Both the position numbers and the translations under genes were made by a program. Below, one piece after another: positions 1 through 11,674 of a stretch of DNA of 64,000 nucleotides. Positions within the stretch are counted from its first letter, which is position 1; each line of letters opens with the position of its first letter. The DNA comes from Scilla litardierei. Taxonomy: Eukaryota > Streptophyta > Magnoliopsida > Asparagales > Asparagaceae. Where the stretch lies: contig CM061132.1 of assembly GCA_030789695.1 (NCBI GenBank), positions 153,804,817-153,868,816 of the forward strand, written 5' to 3'. Below the pieces are notes generated by a model. It saw only the letters and a program-made list of their open reading frames with translations. It had not been told where the DNA came from and searched no databases.

Positions 1-1220
1 AAGTTGTGAATAATGTATATGGTTGGAATCTTAGAGAGAGAAAGCTAGAATTTTGTGTTTGTTTTGTTGGAAAGTGGGTTGAAAAGTTATGTGGCAAACA
101 CAACTTTATTGTGTTTGTTTTGTAGAGAATGTTATTTGAAGAAAGTTGATGTAGGTCCGCAGGTTTTAGTAATTATTAAACTAAATATTAAACTATAATA
201 ATTAATTATAATACTTAAATATAAAAGAACCAAACGAAGTGCTCCCGTGTCCAAATCCATGTGAGAATAGCGAATTTGTGCAAAACAATTGTCGGAACGG
301 TGTGCATTCCTCAATGCACAGTGTTCCAACCGATTTAATTAATAAAAAAAGGACTCGAGCTGCTATGATTGGCGCGGGAGCGGGAGAGAGAAAGAGGGAC
401 CCACGCTGATCAGATTCCAACCCGTAATCCCCGAAAAAAGCGGAGAATCCACGAGAGAGAAAATCGCGTGCCACGTCGAACAGATTCCCTCGAAACCCAT
501 ATTATCGTAACGAACACGAGACAAAAAAACTCGTTGGAAAGTTAGAAATAGTAGCCCAACAATAACCTAAACAGTGTTATGGAACCATTTTCTTGCCCAA
601 ATAATCCAAAACGAACAGGCGCTAAAAGGCCAACCAAACCAGACGCACACGTCCATGAACTAACCCACAGTCTACCGCCGTCAACCAAAGATCCGCTCAC
701 CTACCGGTCCCCTTACCTACAGCCCTGAAGACCAAGCCAAGGAAGCAACAACCACAAAACCACCGTCAAAAGCGGGAATAACCTCATCAGCGGTGATCAC
801 ACCCCCGTTGCCAGCCGTCAAAGCGAAACCGCCTTGCGAAAAGTCCAAAAATAAACCCCCCCCAACGGATTAGTGTATGGCAAATCGACGTCACGGTGGC
901 ACAACCGTAGTTAGATCTAACATTTATGCCCCATTTTCCGACCTCGGCTAAGTCGAGGAATCCAAAATAATAAAAAAAGCAAGAAAATAGAACGAATCCA
1001 AGGATTTAAGACGTCAGCATCCCCTGCCCTAACCTGGAATAAATAAATTGAAAAATAATACCAGAAACGGAAACAAATTCGAAGAAATCGAGCAGAGAAC
1101 GCGCGACACGTCACTTGGCCTCGAAGGGACTCGTAGAATCTTGCCTCGTTTTAATTGTGAGTTTTGGATGCGTCTCTCAATCTCTTAATTATGTACATTA
1201 ATTTTCCTTTTTTTTATTTC
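1..1220. other. Upstream intergenic region
   Basis: No supportable gene. Reading frames here are short and resemble nothing. The first 500 bases are AT-rich with GT-rich words, and 560-900 is CA-rich. The last few hundred bases form the upstream region of the gene that starts at 1303. Confidence 0.5.
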
Positions 1221-1302
1221 TTTATATACCGGAAGCAAACCCCTTTCCTTTCCCTGTCAATCTCAGCGTATCTCATTTTTTTCTTTTCAAGATAGAGAGA
1301 GA
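1221..1302 (+). promoter_or_regulatory. Core promoter and 5' leader of the 1303-5293 gene
   Basis: TTTATATACC at 1221-1230 is a plausible TATA box. It is followed by a pyrimidine-rich leader (CCTTTCCTTTCCC, then TTTTTTCTTTTC) and a GAGAGAGA stretch directly before the ATG at 1303. This layout is typical of plant RNA polymerase II genes. The transcription start itself cannot be read from sequence and would be expected about 25-35 bases after the TATA box. Confidence 0.55.
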
Positions 1303-4300
1303 ATGGAGAATTGCTACGGTGAGTTTGTTCTCTTTTGAGATTAATTTTGGGTTCTGTAATGGGTTTTTGAACCTGATTTTTTTATTTGGGGAAAAAATTG
1401 CAGTTTCGGGAAATTTGAAATCAGGAGGAAAGATGATAGTTCAGGAGGAGATGTGGGGGCCCACGAGGAAGGGTGTCAGTTTTGCGGGGCGGCCTCCCCT
1501 GTCTCCAGGTGATTATCTATTTTCCTTAAATTTTATTTATTTATTAAAAATCGAAATTTATGTTGAAATGGATCTTTTTTGGTGGTCTTTTGCTACTTCG
1601 ATCACTGTTTGCACGTCTCGATTTTTGTTGTGTTGATGGGGTTTTTGCCCATCAGTTCGGTGGTTTGTCTCGAAAAAGCAATCTATTTTGGTTCCATCAA
1701 TTTTTCCATTTTGGTTGCATGGTTGTCTTGCAATCTGATACATGCATTTCATGTTGTTGTTCAGGTTTGCAATGCGATTGTTGGAAGCTTGAGATTGAGA
1801 AGTTAGCTTATGTATTACTGATAATTATTTTATTTTTGTTGCATATAGGAAAAAAGGTACCTTGGTTGGTTTGTGGGGTTATGATGAGATTTTTGTTGGT
1901 TTTTTGTTTCATCAATTTTCGAGTGCGTCCTAGTTGTTTATAGTGGTATAGGCATGTTGCACTTGATCTTAGGATGGATGTCAATATTTTTGACATTTTT
2001 GTTGATGAACACTGATGTCTCTGCAGGTGATGGGATTTCCCCGAGCTCTTCCGACTCTTGTATGCCATAGATTCTTTTTCAGAATAGTAACGAAGAAACA
2101 TATTCATTTATTTTGAAGCATGTGTTTCTATGTTCGCCATGATTTGGTAGATGTGCGTTGTAGAGTTTGTTCATGGCTAGAGTTTGAGATACGCCTTTGA
2201 GATTGTTCTGTGAGCCCCTTTTCTTTTATGGTCAACTGGATTTTTATTAAAAAAATTATATAGCTTTTCAGTGTTTTTCTTTTACATATATATTCTAAAT
2301 TACGTGGATCTAGTTTCCATTTTCTTTGTCCGAATTGTATCACATTTTCAGCTTTCCTTGAGTTTCATTTTGGTTGTATTATGTGTTTAATGAAGAATGT
2401 CATTTGTGGCGACCTTCCATATTAGGCATTAGTTTCCCATTGAAATGTATGACTTTGAGATTCCATACTAGCTGCATGGTTATTATGCTAAATATATGAT
2501 TTTACTGAATAATTGCTCATTAAGGTTTAGATTCACTCGAAATATATCAGCCACTATTGTGTTCTAAGTTATTACGTAGTTATATTTACAGCTTATTCTC
2601 TTTATGAGGATACTTGTATTACATCATTGCGGGTTCGCTATGAGACGGTTGTGTGCTCATCGTTGTCACGTATTGCTTCTGCATGCATGCAAAACTAACA
2701 CAACGATTACGTTTTTTGTCGCTTATGTGTTGATATAAATTTATAAAACTTCTTCCTTAGGTCATGCATATGCCCCTAGAATCTCTTTCTTCTGGGAGTG
2801 AAGTTAGCTTTCTCAGCACCTTGTCCTTCTGAGATGCACATTCATTTTTTGGGGTATATGTTGGTATTTAAAAGCAGATTTTGATTATTTGTCTTGGTTC
2901 TGTCCATGATACTATCATTCCATCTAGTGTACCTTCTCATTTTCCTTAAATTTGTTGGATATTTTCCCATGGTACTTATTTTGAAGCTATCAGTTATGAA
3001 TTCTATGAGAGTATGGTATCTCGTGCAGTGTCGGAGATTCGCTGAGCCAGTGCTGATACAATTTCGTGCTTTCTACTTTGCTGACATACCTTTAAGCATC
3101 TAATTACGTGCCTGGTTATCGGCTCTTCCAGGATATCCTACTGGATCTTTCCTAAATGTAAACACTTTCAGAGATGCATGTTCTTTTGCTGCATATTGGT
3201 CTCCTGCCGCTGTTAACTTCCTCTCAAACATGTTTAAATGTGTGCATGTTAGGTTAGTCTTTTTTAGAATCCTAATTGGTTTCTATTACTCGGATGACAT
3301 CACACATTCTCATGTTCTGTGATATCTTACACATTCCTGTTCCTAATTGCTTCCCCTCTCCATATTTTCAATTTTTTTTCCATTTTTGGAAAGGTGAAAC
3401 TTCCTGATTGATTCATTCCTGGTTGTACTGTAGGCTCATAGACTTTATTTTTTTGAGATTAGCATTTGTGGTTAAGCCTGTTTGATCCTGTTTTCTTTCC
3501 TTGTTAGCTGATATACTCAATCATTTGCTTGGCTTCTGATTTCTTCTTGGGTATCCTACTGGATCCTTCTACTTATGCAGTCACATTATGTCTGCAAATA
3601 ATTCGTGGTGTGTGGTCTAAAATCAAATCCTATCGTCTAATGCCATTTCTTCATTACAAAAGCATATGCATATTATTGAGAAATAAATACTATTTCTTAC
3701 AAAAATGTAGCCTCATCTTTATTTTATTACTTTGGAACCACTGGACATTATCTATCTATTGATGGATTAATTATGTTGATGGTTTTGTTAATTCCTACCT
3801 TTTGGGGTTCATAAAACCATTTCTCATCTATGCAACCACTGCCACGTGCGTGTGCGTGACATATATGAAGGAGTTGGGTTTGCTCTACAAATTCCTACAT
3901 CTATATCTATCTCAAAGATATTTGGATTTTTCAATACTCCATAGACATGCAGAACAGAAATGCTAACCCGACTCAGACTAAGACATAAATAGACCCATTT
4001 TGCAGGTTTGTTACGCACACATGCACACGCATGCACACACTTCTCTACCGGTTGATTTAATTATTCAGTCTTTAATTTCTAAATCTTGTTCTATGTTTTT
4101 TTTTGGTTTTAGATATAATATCTGGATACATGCTTCTAACTACTGCCACTTTCATGCCTTATTCCGTGATATCGGCTAATTTAATGATTTTATATTATAT
4201 TTGCAATAAGATACATTTTCTTGACCATGTGCTTGTGAGTACTTTTCCATCTTGATTCATTATCAAGATTGCTCAAGTTTCTTGAGTTTTTAAATTGTAA

Positions 4301-5293
4301 GCCTTGCTTTTCCAGAGAACACCCATGGTTTTCTTTGCATTCTATTCTGTTAATTCTATGATTCTGTTTTCAGGGCCAGGGCACCAGCCTGTTCCACAGT
4401 GGGAGAAGAAATTTTGTACTTCTGTCTGCTCAATCCCATGGAAGAAGCTTTGCGAAACAAGGAAACTCATGTACATGTACCCAACAATCGTTGAGTGGGA
4501 TGATTCTGAAGGTGAAGGGGCTTTCCGTAATGCAAAGGCTCGTTATTGGGCAAAAATAAATCATCTCCCGTGCCCTATACCTTTGCCCGACCCAGATTTG
4601 TACATTGATACTGTTGACCATAATGCTGTCCTTGATCCTGAGCTGGTGGAAGATTTGTATACACAGCCACCATCCTCTCAAGATGATGAGGGGGAGGAGG
4701 GTATTGTTTGGGATTCATTTCAGTTCACAACCGATACTGTTCCAGTCACTGGGTGGGGCGATGAGGAGGACGACCCCACTATTTATGCTACTGATCAGTC
4801 AATCCAAATACAACCTACTGGTTGGGGTGACAATGAAGAAGTCCCCACCATTTACAGCATTGGACAGTCAATCGAAATCCAACCTACTGGATGGGGTGAT
4901 GAAGGAGACCAACTTGCAGTTATTTGCACTGGTGACCAATCGATCCAGATCCAACCTATTGGTTGGGCTGACACCGAAAATCCCACAATTGAAATAATCC
5001 ATGAGGATATAGTCCCTGATAATTCTGAAACAGATAACTGTGGTACTTATCAATATAACTGGGATTACTCATGGCAGCGACGGGGATGTAGGAATAATGG
5101 TCATAGTAAGAAAGGACTTGGGGGAAGTCGGACAACGAGGAGGTACAGGGGTAGGAAAAATGTAAACTGTGCTAATGAACAAACTGTCTGTTATGAGTCA
5201 CAGTGGGATTCAATACCTTCTTGTGGTTCAAAGGGTCATGGAGATCCAGATCGTTCTCATGGTACATGGCAGTGGCAGAAATCTGTCTCCTGA
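1303..5293 (+). CDS. Spliced plant gene: uncharacterised 357-aa acidic-repeat protein
   Basis: Function not recognised. The model is join(1303-1318, 1404-1508, 2027-2059, 4374-5293). All introns are GT-AG, every junction is phase 1, and the total of 1074 nt is exactly 358 codons, which strongly supports the structure. Exon 1 encodes only MENCY plus one base. The last exon joins as Trp-Pro-Gly-His and begins a conserved-looking block, residues 52-110, rich in Trp, Cys and Pro (WEKKFCT, PWKKLCE, IVEWDDSEGEGAF, ARYWAKI, LPDPDLYID). About residues 175-265 hold four tandem repeats of 23-24 residues built on TGWGD...PTIY...QSIQIQP, strongly acidic. About residues 284-313 are basic and Gly/Arg-rich, like an RNA-binding tail. 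There is no signal peptide or membrane segment. A likely guess is a nuclear or RNA-associated protein, but that is inference. Intron 3 is 2.3 kb. An ATG at 4304 lies inside the intron and is not the start. A decayed copy of the start of the last exon lies at 24677. Confidence 0.85.
4748..5023 (+). repeat. In-frame 69-bp tandem repeat (four units)
   Basis: Units start at 4748, 4817, 4886 and 4958, giving spacings of 69, 69 and 72 bp, always in frame. Each encodes T/I-G-W-G/A-D, an acidic stretch, P-T-I-Y or similar, then Q-S-I-Q-I-Q-P. The last unit is the most diverged. The DNA copies differ mainly while keeping the protein pattern, so the array looks selected and not newly expanded. Confidence 0.9.
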
Positions 5294-5663
5294 TCTGTGG
5301 GTTCTGAGCATGATGAACGGGTTAATCTGTGGGTTATGAGCAGATATTTTTAAGCAAGCACATAAATGTGTTTTTTGGGTTATAAGGTATCAACTTCAAC
5401 TTTTAATCTGGTTTAGTAGAGTGCCCATTTATGTAGACAGCGTAATGAGCATATGAAATGTGGTGTCAAAATTGAGCATCCTTCACCATTTCTTTTAGTT
5501 GTCAGCTTTATGTACTAATTTTCTTCTAAAGGTATATGGTGTTGTTTTTTCTTCCTGGCACATTTGCTAAGGGTCTTTTATGATATTCATGGCCAAACTC
5601 ATAACTTACACACTGTTTATAAACATTATAACACTGGTCAAACTTCCAAAAGGATTTTTGTGA
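5294..5663 (+). other. Probable 3' UTR and downstream flank of the 1303-5293 gene
   Basis: This is AT-rich non-coding sequence after the TGA at 5291-5293. No canonical AATAAA signal was seen at the expected place. The region is interrupted by the LTR element that starts at 5669, whose target duplication CACTC is 5664-5668. Confidence 0.5.
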
Positions 5664-5668
5664 CACTC

Positions 5669-5988
5669 TGATGCGATCCGCTGGGGTTTGGATGATAAAA
5701 AGGGGATTTTCGGGGCGGACATAGCAATAAAATGGGATTTTTAATGGATAAAACAGATCTGAAATTATCAAAGCCATATTACAAATCAACTACTTGCTAA
5801 ATAACAACTATGAATAGGTAGAACAATTAGCTAGGGATTAAACTAGGGCTATCTAAGAAATAAACTAAATAAGTTATCTTCAACAAATCTCGCGTAAACC
5901 CCATTAGGGCCGGCTCTAGGCTATAAATAGAGAAACATTATAATTATTTTACGAAAATACCCTCGGGGCCAAAAGTACCAGCCGCATA
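5669..5988 (-). repeat. 3' LTR of gag-only element 1
   Basis: This 320-bp copy aligns along its whole length with 8071-8391. Its inner end reads ATA where the partner reads ATCA. On the - strand it follows a G-rich polypurine tract (GGGGGCGGAG, in 5991-6002). Confidence 0.9.
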
Positions 5989-6007
5989 CTACTCCGCCCC
6001 CGAAAAA

Positions 6008-6027
6008 CCACCTTGTCCTCAAGGTGG
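6008..6027 (-). promoter_or_regulatory. Hairpin upstream of the polypurine tract, element 1
   Basis: On the element strand this reads CCACCTTGAGGACAAGGTGG, an 8-bp perfect stem with an AGGA loop, ending 19 nt before the 3' LTR. The identical 20-mer lies at the same place in the two other gag-only elements of this window. It also resembles the coding end (…LEDKV) of many plant Ty3/gypsy polyproteins. Confidence 0.7.
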
Positions 6028-6199
6028 TGCGTGAAGTGTGTGGACGTGCTATTCCATGTGTAGGTGCTCCTGATCCTCTTCCTCGACAGTTTCCAACATT
6101 ATCACGCCCTCTCCATCCTCTTCATCGTCATTCACTATCAGGATATAAAGAGTACAGTCGCATTTGAAACACAGACACTTGGCTTGCTTGTCACGAATC

Positions 6200-8047
6200 T
6201 TCGCCTCCGTCATCCTTCGTTTCTGTCCTCCCGGTCGTGGTTCTGTCCACTTCTCCTTGCTAGCCGCTGCTCCGTCTGGGGGTGCTGCTCCATATGTGGC
6301 CGCCTTCTGTCCCCCTACATGATACTGTCCTCGAAAAGAGGTGCCTCCTCATGCCCCATTGGTTGTCTTTTCCGTATCCTGATGGTCCTCAACCATCCTC
6401 GCTGAGGTCATCATCTCTCGCAGATCTCAAGGCTTTAGTTGTTTCAGTCCCGGTCTAATGGTTGGTTTTAACTCCGTCATAAAGCACCCCTCCAATGACT
6501 CTTCTGATACCCCACACACTCTGGTACATAGCATTTCAAACTTCTTTATGAGTCTCTCACAGTTCCATCCTGCCGCAACACGTACAACCTTTCATAAGCT
6601 CCACCAGCATGCACCTCCCTAAAACGCTTCAGTAGGAGAGCAGTGAACTCCGATCACATCTGAAATGGTTTTTGCTGCTGCTGCTGTGTCCATCTAAACC
6701 ATCCTAGCGCCTTGCCCTCCAAGCAGACTCCCACTGCACTGAGCCAGTCCGCCTCTTGTATCATGGCCATCATAAAATACCTCTCCACCCGATTCAACCA
6801 ACCATCAGGATCCTCCCCTTCGAGCACTGGCTTTGTTAGCTTCCTCATCCGATTCTCCATAGCAAATCCTCCTCTCTCCTGTGGATAATCATGGCGTCTC
6901 TGTTGAAACTGATGCGGTCCCTCATACATATACCTTGCGGCTGGATTCTGAGCTACTCCATCTGCCCCTTCCCACTGTAAGTCGCTCCAAAGTGCTCAAC
7001 CACCCAAATCTTTCCCAAACTTTCACCCATAGTTCTCCGGGTGTGCTCTGTTGGGATGCTGATACCCCATTCAGTCTCATGTAATTCCCCCAAAAGGCGA
7101 GGGAAAGGCCGTTGGCCCCCTGAAAAATTGCTGGTGTGCTCCGGTTGGCTGGGAGGCTCCTACGGTCCCATTCTATGGCTGAAACAGCGGTGGCTATGTC
7201 TGTCGGACCCTGTATGGGCCCCACGGGGCCTCTGGAAAGGGGGCGGGGCCTGCTGGCCCTCCTTTTGGGCCGACGGTCCCTCAGGGTAGTGCGCCAGGGC
7301 CTGTCGGCCCCCCTAGGGCTAGCGGGCCCTCCAGTATGGGCGATGGGGCCTGCCAATCCCAAATCTGGGTCGGCAGCCCCCGTTTGCTGCGTTGGGTGCT
7401 ATTGGAGCCCCGACTGGGGCTGGCAGGGGCTGCCGACTCCAGATCTAGGTCGGCGGCCCCCCGCTGATGGCTGCGGGGGCTGTCGAAGCCTCGACTAGTT
7501 CTGGCGGGGTTCAACGGCTCCTTTGAGGGTTCGACAGCCCCCTCCATGCTGCAGAGGGAGGGGGTCAATCACCCCTAGTGTTCAGCGCACCCCCCGGGGG
7601 TGGGGGAGTGGGCGGAAGTGTCTTCTGCCCCTCTGGTTCTATCGCGTGTCATCATCGGATGGTCTGGGAGCCTCCGATCTGATGGTCCTCCCTCTCATCC
7701 CCTTCTCCGTCCTCTAAAAAGTACGTATCAGCATCGTCGAGGAGTCCTTCAACAAAAATTTCTTCTTTCTCCTTCCCCTTCACCAAAGTTTGTGCATTTA
7801 TGCTTGCTTTTAGCCTTTCTCCAAGAGCCGCTATGCTTTGATGTGTTGCCGCCGAGTTAGCCGCGATGCTTTGGTTTGTTGTCGTCGAGTTTTGTTGTAT
7901 GAGATCCATAAGTTGCGAAATGCGTCGATTGAATTGTTCCGCCGCTTCCTTCCTTGCCTCTTGGATTTCTTCGTCAATTTTGCTCTCAAACTTCTCCAAC
8001 TTCTCTTCCAACAAATCGATCCGCTCCTTGGATCTTGTGTTCGCCAT
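6200..8047 (-). pseudogene. Broken Ty3/gypsy gag of element 1
   Basis: The start codon at 8047 opens a coiled-coil-like N-terminal part (MANTRSKERIDLLEEK…, to 7652). A GC-rich Gly/Pro/Arg low-complexity stretch follows (about 7600-7000). The capsid-type core sits at 6929-6654, with KLTKPVLEGEDPDGWLNRVE and EGKALGWF, both hallmarks of plant retrotransposon gag. Reading on through several frameshifts and stops gives LLKRFRE, a region like TIRPGLKQ and finally RDKQAKCLCFKCD near 6200. That is the start of a CCHC zinc knuckle whose second half (GHxxxxC) is lost. The protein cannot be made intact. Confidence 0.8.
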
Positions 8048-8056
8048 GGATTTAGT

Positions 8057-8068
8057 GCTCTGATACCA
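8057..8068 (-). promoter_or_regulatory. Primer binding site (initiator tRNA-Met), element 1
   Basis: The - strand reads TGGTATCAGAGC, the standard plant PBS complementary to the 3' end of initiator tRNA-Met. It starts 2 nt after the end of the 5' LTR. Confidence 0.9.
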
Positions 8069-8070
8069 AT

Positions 8071-8391
8071 TGATGTGATTCGCTAGGGGTCGGATGATAA
8101 AAAGGGAATTTTCGGGGTGGATATAGCAATAAAAATGGGATTTTTAATTGATAAAACCGATCTGAAATTATCAAAGCCATACTACAAATCAACTATTCGC
8201 TAAATAACAACTATGAATGGGTAGAACAACTAGCTAGGGATTAAACTAGGGCTATCTAAGAAATAAACTAAATAATTTTAATTCAACAAATCTCGCGAAA
8301 CCCCATTAGGACCGGCTCTAGATAGAGAAACATTACAATACTTGTTATTTTACGAAAATACCCCCGGAGGCCAAAAGTCCTAGCCGCATCA
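8071..8391 (-). repeat. 5' LTR of gag-only element 1
   Basis: A 321-bp copy, with TGATG/CATCA termini and the CACTC target duplication directly outside (8392-8396). It pairs with 5669-5988. Confidence 0.9.
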
Positions 8392-8617
8392 CACTCATCA
8401 AACCTTGCATGCTGCTAATGTTAAAAGCCTAGGGTTGAACCACTCACAACTGACATGTTGATAATTTTAACATTGTAACACCAGCCATTTACATGTGAAC
8501 GAATTAATTTAGAAGTCTAGGGTCAAAAAAGTCATAACTGAAATGCTGAATACATAGAGTAGTTAAACTATATATGAAAACAACAGTACTGCATTCAAAA
8601 TATTTGGTAATGAAGAG

Positions 8618-9197
8618 CAGTGTTTTAAAACAAGTTATATACGACCACATATAAGGAGGAGGCCTTTGGCTGCATGAAAAATTAGACATGTTGTCAAATT
8701 ACGGTCGGCCGCATAAATGTTATGTGCCTCCATATGCGAACATGCGGGTGCATAATCTAAAAAATCCTAACCCGTTAAGAAACCCGACCCGTTAAACATA
8801 AAAATCAGTTTTTTTTGTTTTTAAGGGCTTCAAAGTAATTGCGTTTGACATGCTTTTAATTTTTGGATATGAAACTAAATATTTATGTTTTGTGTTTATA
8901 GATTGCTTTAGACTTTAGACTATTTATTTTGTGTATTGATCCCATAATGGTGCAGATGTTTTAGTCTGAATTAATTCATGCTTTTAAAAGCAGATATGAT
9001 TTTTTTTCTTGTTCCTATCTTTTAGGATTTTGTTTTATTTAATATACACAAACATACATATATGTATATTTACTTACTACTTATTTATTTATTAAAATAT
9101 TCCTTTTAGTGTAAAACACATAATTGGTCACATAATTCATATATGCGCTATGCGTTCTTGGACTGCCCGCATAATAAAACCGCCTTTTAGAACAATG
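8618..9197. mobile_element. Non-autonomous hAT-like element (580 bp)
   Basis: Perfect 8-bp target duplication ATGAAGAG at 8610-8617 and 9198-9205. The ends are imperfect inverted repeats: CAGTGTTTTAAAACAAG on the left, and CATTGTTCTAAAAGGCGG reading inward from the right. An 8-bp duplication with CAGTG-type ends is diagnostic of the hAT superfamily. The interior is AT-rich and has no transposase, so it is a MITE-like deletion derivative. Confidence 0.85.
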
Positions 9198-9205
9198 ATG
9201 AAGAG

Positions 9206-11666
9206 TAATGAACCTATGATTTTCTTGGGTTGTGTTGGCATGCCTTGTATGTAATACTAGTCAAACCATATAATTGGTGTTTTTTCAGTTTGTGTGTTTT
9301 TAATTGGGTCAATGTTCTTTGTGCTCCTTGCCATGTCAAGTGCTTACCGAAGAGTATGTTGTAAAATGATGGTTTCTGACGTTAGCATGGGTCAAATATA
9401 TGACTTTATTGAATGTATAAGTCAGATATATAATCATGGAATCCTAGCCTAGTGTACTTTCCGAGTTGACTCCATAGTCTACATGTGAAGGACATTATTC
9501 TATTGTACTTCCTGTTTTGGCTCAACAGTCTATTGGCTCTATAGTCTATATGTGAAGGACATTAATTGACTATGACCTTTTAGTAATTTTAAGCCGTTGA
9601 ATAAGCTCTTTATAATCCTGTTTGCAGGCAATATTGGTACTAGGTCATTGTTCCCAATAGAAAAGATGGAACGTGTATCTGGCCACGCCTAAAAAGATTT
9701 GCTAAGGTTATAAGAAAATGTAACACGTCTTGCGACATTGCGTAAAGTCATCAGATAAAATTTTTGATGCATACTTTCTTAGGATGAGCAGACAGTTTAT
9801 GGTGTTGAGTAGCATGAAAATCAAACCAGATGTTGGTTTCTTTGTCATACAGCCTTTAGTGTGCTGCAATATTTGTTCGGTTAGAATATCGAAACATCTG
9901 TTTGACCCACATTCTATGCTTGCGACTGCAATTTGTTAGGATGGAATATCCCACGCTGATAGGAGGGTGATGGGTAGCATGAAACATAATGGGTATGGCC
10001 CCTATAACCATTTGGTCAATGCTGAATGATTTATAGATGAGTTTGGGGTTGAGTAGGTCTGACACAGGGTTAGCCCTAATACAACTTCAGTCTGATACTT
10101 GGTGTGCATGCTCTGTTTAGCAGTACATACATACATGTCTATACCTATTTGTGAATAGTTAATACTTAATATTAGTATTATAATGTCAGCTATGATGATA
10201 ATGATGATGATGAATGCAATCCAACGAACATACTAAGTTTATGCCTTACAAACTTCATTTGCAACAATTTCTTGCTACAACTGAAAGATGGAAACAAATG
10301 TAGAAATCATCCTTTCTCCATGTCTGGTGTGTTTGAATGATATATTACACAATATTATCTGGTACATATGCACACAAGCACAGACATGTGCGATCACCCA
10401 TGTTTGAGTGCATGAGAGAGAGAGAGAGAGATGATTCTCAAACTAAACTTAAAACTAAATTTCGTGAGAACTGAACAATGGGCCATATTGTAGATTATCA
10501 AAAGATTCAATACTGTTCATGTAGCACCCCATGCACGTGCCTAAGAATGGAAATTCAAATGGTTTTAAGCCTTTTCACATTTGCATCAAATGATTGCACT
10601 AAACATGCTATATTGGCCATAGATAAAAATGTCATTTTATGTCTGTAAAAAGATCTGATGAAACCACGGTCCCTCCTTAGGCAAACATTTTGGATCATTC
10701 ATGCTAAGACCTATCATGAAGTTCTCACGAAGCTTAGTTTTGAGAACTGTTCTTATGGGATCACTTTTTTGGCTGTGTTTAGAGAGAGAGAGAGAGGGAG
10801 ATGGGGAGAGCGAGGATCCATGGAGCTGAGAGAGAGAATTCATCGTGTTGAGATAGAGAGAGAACCTATTGAGCTGCTGGTAAATGCATTACACATACAA
10901 CAACGTAGGGATGCCCACATAGTTTGTCTAATTTTCCAATCATATGAACTTACCAAGTTGTCCTATTGCATCTTTGGCTAAACCAGGAACCATCACAAAC
11001 ATTTTGCCACTTAGATTCACATGTTTACATTCATACGCACAGAAGTAAGGGATAGCTGAAATTTAGGCGTTTTTTTGCTTGCTTACCTTTGAAGCATGAA
11101 TACTTCTTTTATGAAGCCATGTAATGTTGGGAAGGTGTCATGTCAGATCCACTTGTAATGTGTATATCTTGGTATTCTTTGCATGTCAGCATGTCATGTC
11201 CATGAAGTATGGCCGCATCTGGGCAAAATAGTCTCTCACCCATGCATCTAATGACTACAAGATATATGGCCAACATTTAACATGATGCTTAGACTAACGA
11301 TCTAAAATGGTTTTTGGTTTCTAAGCAGTGGAAATGAACAAGATCAATTTGAAGCGAGTAGATTCATGATCCGATCTTTGATTTGAAGCACACGACTTTC
11401 AATTTGAATTGGAGGGAATTGTAGTTGAATCATTTTGAAATTATCCAAGTTTGCACGTTCGTGTGTGCTGTGCAACATCTTGGGTCCATTGCTTTCTTGG
11501 ATGCTTGATTTACCTGTGTCAGTTACGTATTCGATACTTAATACACATTTGATACTTGGATACACAAATATGTAAGAGGAATGTCTTGGGTATATATCTC
11601 ATACCTGATAAATATTTGGTGTGTTTTCCGTGCTCAATACATAATTGATACTTGGATACTCAGGTA
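9206..11666. other. Intergenic DNA between two hAT elements
   Basis: No gene supported. Contains a short duplicated phrase (CTACATGTGAAGGACATTA near 9480 and a variant near 9548), a GATGATGAT run near 10195, GA runs near 10415 and 10782, and a foldback repeat listed separately. The region 11530-11670 repeats GATACTTGGATAC-like words. Confidence 0.4.
10425..10790. repeat. Foldback (MITE-like) repeat
   Basis: 10432-10480 and 10715-10775 are imperfect inverted copies sharing AAACTAAATTTCGTGAGAAC-like sequence (right arm reads TTCTCACGAAGCTTAGTTTT). Each arm borders a GA microsatellite. The span is about 350 bp and non-coding. I could not define target duplications, so the class is unknown. Confidence 0.5.
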
Positions 11667-11674
11667 CTTGATGG

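Larger units (their letters stand above)
5669..8391 (-). mobile_element. Gag-only LTR retrotransposon 1 (TR-GAG-like, Ty3/gypsy-derived)
   Basis: A complete 2.7-kb element on the - strand. Terminal repeats at 5669-5988 and 8071-8391 both begin TGATG; on the element strand they run TGATGCGGC to CATCA. The target duplication is CACTC at 5664-5668 and 8392-8396. Next to the 5' LTR (right side) is a PBS matching initiator tRNA-Met (TGGTATCAGAGC, 8068-8057). The interior encodes only a damaged gag, with no protease, reverse transcriptase or integrase. This is the layout described in plants as TR-GAG, a non-autonomous type that needs enzymes from a relative. The LTRs differ by many substitutions and small indels, so it is an old insertion. 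Confidence 0.9.

Noticed and set aside
4304..4373. ATG at 4304 as the start of the 329-codon frame
   Set aside because: The stretch before 4374 is intron-like and ends in TTTTCAG. The spliced model joins in frame with three upstream exons.
6654..6929. Host gene for a Gln-rich protein on the - strand
   Set aside because: It has the retrotransposon gag core and lies between LTRs with PBS and target duplication.
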